A stretch of 64,000 nucleotides of DNA from Gemmatimonadaceae bacterium (GTDB lineage: Bacteria; Gemmatimonadota; Gemmatimonadetes; Gemmatimonadales; Gemmatimonadaceae). Of this stretch, positions 16,862-25,962 are shown piece after piece. The stretch lies in contig JBBJNV010000004.1 in NCBI GenBank assembly GCA_037721215.1, forward strand, positions 1 through 64,000, given 5' to 3'. How positions within the stretch are numbered: the stretch's first letter is position 1; each line of letters starts with the position of its first letter. Below the pieces are notes generated by a model. The model was not told the origin of the DNA, made no database searches, and worked only from the letters and a program-made list of their open reading frames with translations. A program made the translations under genes and the position numbers.

Positions 16862-17742
16862 GAGCGTGTCAAAAACAGTCCTGTCATGATCGTACCCGTA
16901 CCGATCCCCTGCCACATCGTCGGCGCCTCATGAAGAAAAATCCACGCGACCGCGATGGCGATTGCCGGCTGAAGGTTTCCATACACGGCGGTACGGGTCG
17001 GCCCCAGCACGCGCAGGCCGCGATACCAGAACAGATACGCGATCACCATCGAGACGATGCTTGCGTAAAAAAGAGCACCCCACGCCCCGGGTCCGATGGC
17101 TCCCCAATTGGTTGCAAGCAGTGCACGCGGGGTTGCGACTAACATCGGCAGTGTTCCGCCAAGCATCGTCAGTGCCGATATCTGGACTGGATCCACGCGT
17201 TTGGCGTAGGGTTGCAGGAAAACGGTGAAGATCGCCCAGCAGAAAACACCGGAGAATACGAGCAAGGTGCCCAGCGTTGTCCCACTGGGAGATTCTGTCC
17301 GCGTGCTGCCAAGAATCACCAGCGCGACACCGCTGATTGAAACGCCGACACCGGCTATAGTCCGCCACTTCAGACGCTCCAGCCCGCGAATTCTGCTTGC
17401 GATCATAATGAACGCCGGTGCTGCAGCGATCATCAACGCCGCATTCGCAACCTTGGTGCGGGAGAGGCCTTCGATGAACAGGAGTTGATAGATCCCGTTC
17501 CCGATGACCCCCAGGGCGATGAGGACAAGTATATCGCGACGCTGTGGCCACTTCTTCCGCTGGATTGCAGTGATCAGCAAGAGAACCGCCGCTGCCAATG
17601 CTACCCGAAGACCGGTGAACGCCAGCGGAGAGAAAACGCCGGTCGCGAACTTGATGACGCTGAAATTCACGGCCCAGATGATCGCCATCAACAACAGCAG
17701 CGCATCCGTTTTCCCGAATCGGGTCTGGGGGTGGTCATTCAT
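16858..17742 (-). CDS. EamA/DMT-family transporter
   Basis: A 294-residue inner-membrane protein with ten hydrophobic segments arranged as two EamA repeats (first from about residue 14, second from about 155). Landmarks are AVNFSVIKFATG in repeat 1 and ARNLQPAIA-like YGNLQPAIAIAVAW in repeat 2. DMT exporters move amino acids, nucleosides or other metabolites. It heads a three-gene overlapping unit with HAD and CYTH genes. Confidence 0.88.
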   Translation of the reverse strand: MNDHPQTRFGKTDALLLLMAIIWAVNFSVIKFATGVFSPLAFTGLRVALAAAVLLLITAIQRKKWPQRRDILVLIALGVIGNGIYQLLFIEGLSRTKVANAALMIAAAPAFIMIASRIRGLERLKWRTIAGVGVSISGVALVILGSTRTESPSGTTLGTLLVFSGVFCWAIFTVFLQPYAKRVDPVQISALTMLGGTLPMLVATPRALLATNWGAIGPGAWGALFYASIVSMVIAYLFWYRGLRVLGPTRTAVYGNLQPAIAIAVAWIFLHEAPTMWQGIGTGTIMTGLFLTRS

Positions 17743-17789
17743 GGGGCGAAACCTAGCTAGTGCCCGGCGCGGCCTGCTACTTTGCGCGA

Positions 17790-18218
17790 ATGCACATTTC
17801 GTTTGCAGTGTTCGCCGATGGCGCCAATGTTTCTCAGGAAGGAAAGCTAAACGTTCTTGGCGTTTTCGACGCTCTGCAGGTTGGAGGATTTCCTTCGGTC
17901 CACCCGCGCACGCATTTTGTCGTCCGGCTCAAAGGCAGCGTCGAAGACACAGGTACGCACACACTCACATTCAGCTGGGTGAATCCGTCAGGCGAGGTGT
18001 TGTGGTCCTCTGACGGCGAGCTGAATGTGGCTCCGGGTCCCAACCCGGCGTTCGAGATGGACCTGCCGATTATCGGCGTCATCGATCTGCCTCTCAACTC
18101 GCCGGGCCTGTATACGATGCAGGTCGCCCTGGACGGAGAGCACACGGCCGATGTGCGACTCTATGTGGCGGCAGCAACTCCTGTTGTAATGCCACCCCCG
18201 CATGGGATGTTCAGCTGA
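17790..18218 (+). CDS. DUF6941-like protein
   Basis: A 142-residue protein starting at the ATG at 17790; a longer frame begins at 17760 but the conserved opening MHISFAVFADGANVSQEGKL fits the later start. The rest is mostly predicted beta-strand (THTLTFSWVNPSGEVLW, GLYTMQVALDGE) and resembles the DUF6941 family of small beta-sandwich proteins. No signal peptide. Function unknown. It is divergent from the EamA unit and ends 9 bp before the convergent NlpC/P60 gene. Confidence 0.72.
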   Translation: MHISFAVFADGANVSQEGKLNVLGVFDALQVGGFPSVHPRTHFVVRLKGSVEDTGTHTLTFSWVNPSGEVLWSSDGELNVAPGPNPAFEMDLPIIGVIDLPLNSPGLYTMQVALDGEHTADVRLYVAAATPVVMPPPHGMFS

Positions 18219-18227
18219 CAGGAAGAC

Positions 18228-18998
18228 TCAACTGATGATTCGCCGCGCAAACAGGAATCGGGCTGCCAGCCCGCGCGAATAGTCGTCGTCGGCCGACAGT
18301 CGCTCGAGACTATAGCCACCGCGCCCCAGTGCGGCGTGGACGATGTTCGACGAACCAGTAGAAATCGCCACGTGAGTGATGCGACGATCGTCACGGTCCG
18401 AGAAGAAAAGCAGATCGGCCGGTTTCAGACCGTCCAGGCCTCCGTCAACCGCTTCTCCCTCCATGGCCTGCTGCCACGCATCCCTCGGCAGCTTTATCCC
18501 GTGAAGCGCGAATGTACTCTGCACGAGCCCCGAACAGTCGGCGCCCCAGGGTGATATGCCTCCCCACTGGTAATACGTCCCCGGAAACAGCCCCATGGCT
18601 GACGCAACGATCGCCTCCGGCTCTCTTGCAAATGTCTCGCGCCGGTGCTCGAGGTCGAGGGACCGCCCGGAAATCCGGTGCGCGCGCCCAATAAGTGCGC
18701 CGAGAGGAAGATCGAGCGTGGTACCCTGCTCGTTGCGGATACCGCAGCCGAGTGACATCTCGCCAGATGCGTTCCAGCCCCACTCTGCGGTATCTGCGCC
18801 GTCGCAGGTCTCGACGTAACCCTGGTGAATCCACCCTTCGTAACCATCGCCGCCGGTAACGCGAATCCACATGCCATCGCGAGTCGTCACTGTGGCGCAA
18901 TGTCCATACAGCAACTGCGATACCTGGGTTGCCGAGGCCCTTGGCTCGGCAACCAGGGGCGCGAGCGGGGTGGTAGCGACAACGATATCGCCACTCAA
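18228..18998 (-). CDS. NlpC/P60 (C40) peptidase with SH3-like domains
   Basis: A 256-residue cell-wall peptidase cutting gamma-D-Glu to diaminopimelate-type bonds in muropeptides. Residues 1-65 and 66-115 look like two bacterial SH3 domains (IRVTGGDGYEGWIHQGYVE). The catalytic domain has Cys155 in GADCSGLVQ, a histidine in THVAIS and a third polar residue in VHAAL. No signal peptide is visible, which suggests a recycling enzyme like YkfC or dependence on another export route. It starts at TTG in a 4-bp overlap with the zinc-ribbon gene and is last in the Tam operon. Confidence 0.87.
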   Translation of the reverse strand: MSGDIVVATTPLAPLVAEPRASATQVSQLLYGHCATVTTRDGMWIRVTGGDGYEGWIHQGYVETCDGADTAEWGWNASGEMSLGCGIRNEQGTTLDLPLGALIGRAHRISGRSLDLEHRRETFAREPEAIVASAMGLFPGTYYQWGGISPWGADCSGLVQSTFALHGIKLPRDAWQQAMEGEAVDGGLDGLKPADLLFFSDRDDRRITHVAISTGSSNIVHAALGRGGYSLERLSADDDYSRGLAARFLFARRIIS

Positions 18999-19219
18999 TG
19001 TTCAGGCCAGTCGATAACAGGAATCTCGCGGGCCGGGGTCGGAGGATTCTCCGGTTCGACGTGATCCAACGAGCATTTGCGGCATCGCATTATTCCGCGA
19101 AAGCTGCAGATCACGCAGATGAACGTACCGCACCCGGAGCAGGAATATCCTTCGGAAGCGCGCTCTTCGTTTCCGCAGGTCCGGTAGCCCATCCCTTCCT
19201 TGTCGTGAAGATCCGGCAC
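18995..19219 (-). CDS. Small zinc-ribbon protein
   Basis: A 74-residue protein with six cysteines in CG...CSGCG...CVIC...CRKC, a pattern fit to bind one or two zinc ions. The start is set by GGAGG eight bases before a GTG at 19219; that ribosome site overlaps the end of tamB. Its stop overlaps the start of the NlpC/P60 gene. Function is unknown; the location suggests a role in the Tam/cell-wall operon or in its control. Confidence 0.7.
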   Translation of the reverse strand: MPDLHDKEGMGYRTCGNEERASEGYSCSGCGTFICVICSFRGIMRCRKCSLDHVEPENPPTPAREIPVIDWPEH

Positions 19220-19221
19220 GG

Positions 19222-22200
19222 CTAAAACCTCCATGTGCGGAAGAAATCGAAACCCAGCTGTCGGGGTGTCTGTTGCTGGATCTGCGTGGAGTTTCGGGCG
19301 CATGTGAGATCGCTCGAGCCCGGCTCGACACCAGCCTGCGCGGAATAGACTGGGTTGAAGCGATACTCGAGCTTCAATCCGAAATTCTCGAAGAAGTTAT
19401 TGGCATTCACGACGCAGAGTCCAGTGCTCAATCCAAAGAACAGCTGGTTGCCAATCTGCTTTCCCAGTATTGCGCGTGTATTCAGCAGGCTGTTCACATA
19501 CGGGTCACTCGCCTGCGCCTGAAGGCCGCCCCGATTATTGACGCGCGCCGTCTGAAACTCGACAATGTCCAGCAGATTTCGCGGAATTGCACTCGTTATG
19601 AGGTTGCCACCGTACCGCAGCGCGAACGACGCGATCTGTGAGCTGTAAAGGCCGTCCGTCCCGGCGAGTGCGATGCCCGGCTCACCGGTGATCAGGTAGC
19701 TCAGCAAATCGGACTGCGACAACGGCAGATTATCCGGATTGTCGAGACTGAGCACTGGTTGGGCAAGTGTACCGCCGATCGTCACTCGCACCCTGATGTC
19801 CCGCAGATTGGCGGTCTGCTGCCGGGGCTGCCGGATAGTGTGTATTGCCGTGATGTTCAAAGTCGGATTCAGTTCCGGTGTGCCGAAGAAACGAAGGCTT
19901 CCGCTGGAAACTTCGAACGTCGGCTGCACGAATGGATCGACGAGATTGAGGCGGTATGTGCCGCGAACTGCATTGAGTGAGCCTTCGAGCGCCAGCTGCG
20001 AGCGGTCGCCTGTCGGCCGGCTTCGGCCCAGCGTGACATTGAGCGATCCGCCGAGCTTGACGTTTGCTTCGGAAGAGCGGAGCCAGACACCATCGCCAAT
20101 GTTCACCGCCACGTTTTCCAGCGTGAGGTTGCGCGCGAAATCGCTCGGCGTTTCGGGGAGCAGTTTACGGTCGCGGGATAACAGGGTATCGACAATGCCA
20201 GCGAACTCGGGGTCACTCAGATCGACGATTTGTTTCGTGATCAGCTCGGGAATGTAGACGGTCCCACGATCCACCCTTATTGCGCCCGTCACTCGCGCAT
20301 TCCGATACGGGCCCCTGAGGGTGAGCACGCTGTCGGTGGAGATGTCGAGCGAGGCCAGTCCCGCCTTCTCGATGATGTGAAAGTTCTGCGCCCGTGCGCG
20401 AAGCGAGAAGATCGGGTTGCTGTACTCCTCGAGACTGACAGTTCCATCAATTCCGAGGGTGCCTCGCCGCTCGCGGTTCGTCTCAGCGGTCATGCGCTGG
20501 ATGAACACCGTGTCGCGCTCGAGAAGGATATCCGCGTTCACCCGCGCCAGTGTCAACCCCACATTGGTAAGCGTTGCCGCGCCGTTTTTTACCCGGAACT
20601 GGCCGTCGATGATCGGCTGCTTGACGGTGCCACGAACGTCCAAGTTTGCGAGGAGTGACCCGCTTGCTCTGACGAATCCCGGCACGAAGGCTTCGAGTAC
20701 GCCGAGGTCGACACTGTCGGTACGAACATTCCCGCGCACGGAGTCGCCCGTGAGCCGCACATCCCGCACCGCCAGCCGAGCGGTGCTGGTATGACGAAGG
20801 AGCAGGGAGTCGAGCGACCCGCCGCCCGGATACATCGTAAATCGGCTTGGCGCTTCGAGCCGGTAAACGCTTCCGCTCGAGACCGTCACTGCGCCGCTGT
20901 CCACTACCAACCGGGTAATGTCGCCAGCGCGGGCAGCACTTCCGGCGATCGTCGAGACGACACTGCCTTCGGTCGCCAGCCGGGCATCGAACGTTGCGCT
21001 GGTTCCGGACAGCACATTTGCGCGCGCGGTAAGATTACTGAACCCGAACGGGCCGGCGCGAATTGTATCGGCGTTGAGCGTTATACTGCCCGTCGGCTGA
21101 TTCATGATATCGGCCAGAGCAAATTCCCCCCGCAATGCTTGCATACTTCTGCTGTCTACGGACAGCCCGCGGCCCGAAAGAGTGCCGGCAATCGCCAGCT
21201 TTTCCGTAGTTCCGCGGAGCTCGCCGGTGACGAGAAGCGAGCCACGCAAAGAGTCGCCGGGGATTGCGGTCGCGCTTGCGACGTAGCGTTTTACATCGGC
21301 GAGCGAATCGACAGACACTGTGAAGCCAAGCCGCCCCTCGATCCCGGGGCGCAGGCCCACGGTGCCGGACGCGCTGCCGTGCGCTACATCGCTGCGCACC
21401 AGCAGCGTATCGATGCGGGCGAGGCCGTTCTCGAGGCGCACGCGCGCCGTGGACGAAACAATCCGCAGCTGGTCAACCGTTCCCGCGAGCGAGGCACCGA
21501 TTGTCCCGTTGCCAGTGACGAGGGAGTCGCCGACAAAATCGAGAGTATAGCCGCCCCCGAGCAATGTGCGAGGCGCCCTGGGATTCTGAAGCAGCGCCCT
21601 CATATCGAGGTTTGTGACTGTACCGGTTCCGCTGGCGCCATACAATGGGAGATTGCTGTCCACGGTGCCGGTATAGCCGATCGTGCCGCCAACTCCCGTG
21701 AGCGTCGTGATCACACGCAGTGCCTGGGGGCTGCCACTTATCGTCATCGGGCCGGTATAGTTGCCGCGCAGCGGGATGTCCGGATACGAGCGTGCAAGAG
21801 TCGTCATCGACACAGGTGCGGCAACGAGATCCATGTCATAGGTCATTGCCAGCTTGCCGTAACTCACACGGCCGCCGCCCGTCACGCGCGACACAGGGGC
21901 ATCGGCATCGTGATGAACCAGGTCTGCGTTCGAGAAGCGTACATCGAGCCAGGATGAGTCGAGCCGCAACGCCCCTGAAACTGTACCCTTCAGCACAGGA
22001 AACAGCGGATTCAGGTACTGCAGCGTGCGAAGGTCGAGCGTCTCCACATTCACATCCAGTCCGCGGAATGTGGTTAACGCAGGATACAGAATGTCGAGCT
22101 CGCCGCGTGCGCTGCCTCTGGTCACGGCACCGGGGACATTCGCGTCGGCAAAAACGAAGCGGGATTCGTCGACGCGGAACCGGTTGAGTGGACCCCCCGC

Positions 22201-23421
22201 CGCCCGCACGCTACCCGTGAATTGTCCCCGCCAGTCATAAGGAAAAGGCTTACCGTTCAGCGCCTTTATGAAGCTGAAATCCAGTGGCGCTGCCTGGAGA
22301 TTCACATTCTTTACCGCCATGATGCGGCCGCCGACGCCATAGGTCATTGCGCCCATCAATCGCGAGCCAGTGGTACGCATGTCCATCTTCGAAATCGCGA
22401 AGTTGACAACTCGCGGGTTGGCGATGTTGTTGATATCAAGCTCCATCCGTCCACCGCCGGTCGTCGGGAGAGTTGGATAAACCCAGGCAACATCGCGGAT
22501 CGAGACAGAATCACCCACGACATGAATTGCATACCGCGTCGGCAGTTCACCGCCCCACACGATCTTGCCACTGGCGCGGCCGGTAGATCCGGGGAGATCG
22601 AAGTGCGGCGCGGAGAGCCAGATCGAATCGCCGATGTGCGTGATCTCGGCCGCAACGTTTGCCAGCTCGAGCGGCGGATCGGCTGACGTCACCCGCGCCT
22701 TTGCAATCCGGAAGAATCGACCTATGCTATCCGGATCCGCGATTCGTGCGTAGGCAACGCTGCCGGTGGCGCCGGAAAAACGCCATGTCCTTGCCATGCC
22801 TTCCCGCGTGCGCCGGATCTCGGTCCGCCACTGATTGCCCGGCGATACGCGGGTGAGCGATCCGAGTGCCCGCGTGATTGCACTGTCCCGCTGGTATCCG
22901 CGCAGGTAAACCGCAGGGTGCCACGGCTGCGTGACAGCAATCGACGCATCGTGAACGTCGGCGGAATCGACGATGATGAAATCACCAAAATCACGTGACG
23001 CAGTGCGTGACTTCTTTGGTCTCTCGGGAAAGATCCGGCGGTAATTCCAAACACCGTCTTTATGCTGGCGAACGTGTACTACCGGCCGCTGAACCTCGAC
23101 GTGGCTAAGCAGAAGTCGCCTGTCGAGCAGGTCCCGAAGATCGTACTTCACTCTGATGCGGCCGGTCCGGACAAAAAGAGAGTCCTCCTCATCACGGATC
23201 TCGAGCGAGTCTATCGTCACGCCGTTGAACATGCCGCCGCTGATCCGGCCGATGTAAATCGTGCCACGCGCTTTCTTCGAGATCCACGACTGAGCCAGGC
23301 GCCGCACCTGCCCCTGTCCGTACTGGCTCTGCGTGAGCGACAGCACGAGTGCAAAGGCGAGCACAACGAGCGTCAGCAGCCCAATCGCGCTTCCGGCGAC
23401 AATGCGTTGGCGACGTGACAT
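19222..23421 (-). CDS. tamB: Translocation and assembly module subunit TamB-like protein
   Basis: A 1399-residue AsmA/TamB-type protein with an N-terminal membrane anchor (about residues 7-30), a very long periplasmic beta-rich body (repeating strands such as GSASGTVGLRPGIEGRLGF) and a C-terminal DUF490/TamB domain ending in the beta-strand motif FFRTWRF. TamB forms a hydrophobic groove that links inner and outer membranes and serves in outer-membrane protein insertion or lipid transport. It follows tamA by 6 bp, the classical arrangement. Length is close to the family average. Confidence 0.91.
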   Translation of the reverse strand: MSRRQRIVAGSAIGLLTLVVLAFALVLSLTQSQYGQGQVRRLAQSWISKKARGTIYIGRISGGMFNGVTIDSLEIRDEEDSLFVRTGRIRVKYDLRDLLDRRLLLSHVEVQRPVVHVRQHKDGVWNYRRIFPERPKKSRTASRDFGDFIIVDSADVHDASIAVTQPWHPAVYLRGYQRDSAITRALGSLTRVSPGNQWRTEIRRTREGMARTWRFSGATGSVAYARIADPDSIGRFFRIAKARVTSADPPLELANVAAEITHIGDSIWLSAPHFDLPGSTGRASGKIVWGGELPTRYAIHVVGDSVSIRDVAWVYPTLPTTGGGRMELDINNIANPRVVNFAISKMDMRTTGSRLMGAMTYGVGGRIMAVKNVNLQAAPLDFSFIKALNGKPFPYDWRGQFTGSVRAAGGPLNRFRVDESRFVFADANVPGAVTRGSARGELDILYPALTTFRGLDVNVETLDLRTLQYLNPLFPVLKGTVSGALRLDSSWLDVRFSNADLVHHDADAPVSRVTGGGRVSYGKLAMTYDMDLVAAPVSMTTLARSYPDIPLRGNYTGPMTISGSPQALRVITTLTGVGGTIGYTGTVDSNLPLYGASGTGTVTNLDMRALLQNPRAPRTLLGGGYTLDFVGDSLVTGNGTIGASLAGTVDQLRIVSSTARVRLENGLARIDTLLVRSDVAHGSASGTVGLRPGIEGRLGFTVSVDSLADVKRYVASATAIPGDSLRGSLLVTGELRGTTEKLAIAGTLSGRGLSVDSRSMQALRGEFALADIMNQPTGSITLNADTIRAGPFGFSNLTARANVLSGTSATFDARLATEGSVVSTIAGSAARAGDITRLVVDSGAVTVSSGSVYRLEAPSRFTMYPGGGSLDSLLLRHTSTARLAVRDVRLTGDSVRGNVRTDSVDLGVLEAFVPGFVRASGSLLANLDVRGTVKQPIIDGQFRVKNGAATLTNVGLTLARVNADILLERDTVFIQRMTAETNRERRGTLGIDGTVSLEEYSNPIFSLRARAQNFHIIEKAGLASLDISTDSVLTLRGPYRNARVTGAIRVDRGTVYIPELITKQIVDLSDPEFAGIVDTLLSRDRKLLPETPSDFARNLTLENVAVNIGDGVWLRSSEANVKLGGSLNVTLGRSRPTGDRSQLALEGSLNAVRGTYRLNLVDPFVQPTFEVSSGSLRFFGTPELNPTLNITAIHTIRQPRQQTANLRDIRVRVTIGGTLAQPVLSLDNPDNLPLSQSDLLSYLITGEPGIALAGTDGLYSSQIASFALRYGGNLITSAIPRNLLDIVEFQTARVNNRGGLQAQASDPYVNSLLNTRAILGKQIGNQLFFGLSTGLCVVNANNFFENFGLKLEYRFNPVYSAQAGVEPGSSDLTCARNSTQIQQQTPRQLGFDFFRTWRF

Positions 23422-23427
23422 CAGACC

Positions 23428-25719
23428 TTAGAACGCCTGGCCGATTGCCAGCCCAAACGTCAGCCGGCTGAGAAACCCGCGATCGGTGCGGGGCGTGAAA
23501 CCGGCGGGACATCTGCCCTCAGCCTGACTGAGAAAGTCGCCCTCCCGGCGCACCGGGAGAACGTTCCCCGGGCTTACGCAAGGCAGCGAACCCGGTTCGG
23601 CCAATGCACTGCTGGTGTCCTGATTACGCGGGACTTCGAAGTAGAGCGGTCCGGAGGGCCGGTCGTATGGATTGTAACCCACCACAATGCGAATCGGCCC
23701 GACCGGCGAAAACGCAGTGAGCTGAACGCCGGGAGTGACCTTTATCGCAAAATTCTGAAAGCTCCCGAAACGCCCGCGATTGTAGACATCGCCTGCATCA
23801 GTGAACAACGTCCACTGCAGCAACTCCGGGTAGAAGGGGCTCCGCAGCCGCAGCTCGAGGTTGGCGACCACCAGACTGTTTCCGCCAACGGGCACTGCCC
23901 TTCTGATTGCCGCGGTATCGCTGGCTCTGAACAAGGTATCGGCCAATCCCGACTCGCCGGGCAGCACGACACGGTACGATTGCGAGATGTAAATCGCCGA
24001 ACCCAGCTCATTCTGGGAAAATCCTCGCACACTGGTGGGGCCTCCGGCATACAGCCTTTCCTGCGGCGGGATGAAACCCGTCGCCGAGCGCAGTGTCCTT
24101 CCAAATACGGCACCGCCTCGCAGGCGAAACGCAATCACCGACCCGCCTGCTGTGCCCCAGTACTGCGACCGCTCGGCGAGCAGCTTGTTGAACTGCAGAG
24201 CAGTGTCCGAAAGGATGAACTTCGATGCGTGCCTTGCCTCGACACGCCATTGTGACCCACGGGTAGGCGAGATGAAGCTGTTGGAATTGTCGCGCGATAC
24301 GACGGCACTCAGCACGGCCAGGCGCTGAGTCTGCTGCACGCGCTGCCGGTCCTCGCGATCGCAGAGGTTGAAGACGGCGCAGAACAGCGCGGGCTGTGCC
24401 TCGGTGCGGCCGAGATCCATCGAATAGGCAAATGTAACCGGCGTGCGTGTGAACCGGCGCCAGTCGAGCGAAGCTATCCCGCCTATCGCAGTCGTGCGCA
24501 GGTACGCGTTGTACTCCGAGATGCGCTCGCTGAACACCGTGATGGTCGGAAGCGCCCGGAGCCCGAAGAACACCGGTTGTCGGAGTGTTGCGCCCGCGTA
24601 ATAGTTGAGCTTGGCGCTGAAAGGGTCGCGCTTCGCCTGTGGACACAGCTCCTTCGCTCCGCCGAGCGGCTCGCCAATTCCGATCTTCGAAACCCGGGTG
24701 GTGAGGTCAAGTCGGCGGGCACTCCTCAGAAAGTTGTAGTTCGATAGCTCGCCGGTGACGCGAAAACAATCGAGCGTTCCGTAACCTGCGCCAAGGCGAG
24801 CGGACCGCGTCGTGTTCTCAACGAGTAGTGCATTTATTCCGATGAGAGAATCCGTTGCGCTCGTCGCCGTGTCCGGCACCAGAGTCACGTGCTGATATGC
24901 TTCCGTTCTGTAAAGCGTGCGTTGCGCGTTGAGGAGATCGTCCTCGCGGTAGACATCGCCCGAATCGAGTCCGACGATCCGTCGTACAATTTCGTCGGGA
25001 ACCTGACGCCCTTTCGACTCGAATGGAATGACTTCGAAGTTCACACCGCCAATTCGGGTGAACGGACCGGCGGTTACGGTCAGTGTATCGAAGGCTGCGC
25101 GGCGGGTATCATCGACTGCAAAACTGTTGGCAACCTTCGCTCGCGGATATCCGCTATTCCGAAGCCGCCGCGCGAGCGTATCGCGCGCAGCTTCGATCGC
25201 CACCCTGTCGAACCTGTCGCGGGCGCGCACCGGGAGATTCCGGATGATTGCGGTGCGATCGGCCACCGAGTCGAGCCCACGCACGACAAACGATTCGAGA
25301 ACAGTGGGTAATCCTTCTTCGATCATGAACTTTATCTGGACCCCGTTGCTGCCCGAAGCACTGACGGCTGTATCGACGGCGGCCTCAGGGTATCCGCGGC
25401 GGCGGTAGTAGACCACGAGACGGGCACGGTCTCGCGGCAACTCTGTACGATCCAGGCACCGGCGTGTGGTAAACGGAAGTCGCAGTGCCCGCCGCGCAAA
25501 TGCGGAGGGTGTGGTGACGATCACCCGCGCCAGCTCGGCATCGGAAAACGCCGTGTTGCCAGTGAACTCGAGGCCTCGCACTTCGACGTCGCCGGGATCG
25601 CATGCGACGTCCTGAGCTGAGGCGGGAACCGAGACTATCGAAATAACGAGAACAGAGCAGAACCGGAGGATCGTGCGGCCATCTACGCGTTGGGTCAACC
25701 GCCGGGTGGCTTGTCCCAT
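23428..25719 (-). CDS. tamA: TamA/BamA-family outer-membrane protein
   Basis: A 763-residue Omp85 protein. A signal peptide (to about residue 36, ...PASAQD) is followed by three POTRA-like domains (VRGLEFTGNTAFSDAEL, LESFVVRGLDSVADR, RIGGVNFEVIPF) and a 16-strand barrel from about residue 310. The barrel contains the lid motif GGPTSVRGF. It pairs with TamB directly downstream for outer-membrane assembly. BamA is less likely because BamA normally has five POTRAs and does not neighbour TamB. Its start overlaps the preceding small membrane gene by 25 bp. Confidence 0.9.
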   Translation of the reverse strand: MGQATRRLTQRVDGRTILRFCSVLVISIVSVPASAQDVACDPGDVEVRGLEFTGNTAFSDAELARVIVTTPSAFARRALRLPFTTRRCLDRTELPRDRARLVVYYRRRGYPEAAVDTAVSASGSNGVQIKFMIEEGLPTVLESFVVRGLDSVADRTAIIRNLPVRARDRFDRVAIEAARDTLARRLRNSGYPRAKVANSFAVDDTRRAAFDTLTVTAGPFTRIGGVNFEVIPFESKGRQVPDEIVRRIVGLDSGDVYREDDLLNAQRTLYRTEAYQHVTLVPDTATSATDSLIGINALLVENTTRSARLGAGYGTLDCFRVTGELSNYNFLRSARRLDLTTRVSKIGIGEPLGGAKELCPQAKRDPFSAKLNYYAGATLRQPVFFGLRALPTITVFSERISEYNAYLRTTAIGGIASLDWRRFTRTPVTFAYSMDLGRTEAQPALFCAVFNLCDREDRQRVQQTQRLAVLSAVVSRDNSNSFISPTRGSQWRVEARHASKFILSDTALQFNKLLAERSQYWGTAGGSVIAFRLRGGAVFGRTLRSATGFIPPQERLYAGGPTSVRGFSQNELGSAIYISQSYRVVLPGESGLADTLFRASDTAAIRRAVPVGGNSLVVANLELRLRSPFYPELLQWTLFTDAGDVYNRGRFGSFQNFAIKVTPGVQLTAFSPVGPIRIVVGYNPYDRPSGPLYFEVPRNQDTSSALAEPGSLPCVSPGNVLPVRREGDFLSQAEGRCPAGFTPRTDRGFLSRLTFGLAIGQAF

Positions 25720-25913
25720 GCTCCTGCTGGCCCGCTCTTCGCGTCGGGCAGTTTCGGCTCGGTCACCGGCGCGTGCGGAGGAACAAGGGGAGTGCGCTGG
25801 ACTAACAGTTGCACCAGATAGAAACCCACGAGTCCAGCGGCAATTCCAACGCCTACCGCGGGCATCAGCTCAGCAGCTTTGAGTTTGCGCCTGTAGTAAT
25901 AGTCTTCACTCAT
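25695..25913 (-). CDS. Small single-span membrane protein heading the Tam operon
   Basis: A 72-residue protein from the ATG at 25913 (MSEDYYYRRKLKAAEL), with GAGGG eight bases upstream; a start at 25961 is possible but adds an unstructured leader. One membrane helix spans about residues 17-40, followed by a proline-rich tail. It overlaps tamA by 25 bp, so it is the first gene of the unit. No family recognised. It could be a Tam accessory anchor. Confidence 0.6.
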   Translation of the reverse strand: MSEDYYYRRKLKAAELMPAVGVGIAAGLVGFYLVQLLVQRTPLVPPHAPVTEPKLPDAKSGPAGAWDKPPGG

Positions 25914-25962
25914 GTTTGACGCCCTCTCGACGGCTGGATAAGTTCTCGCGTCCATACCCACA

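Noticed and set aside
20791-21957. 388-codon plus-strand open frame inside tamB
   Set aside because: Antisense shadow of the beta-rich TamB repeats; no recognisable domain or start signal.
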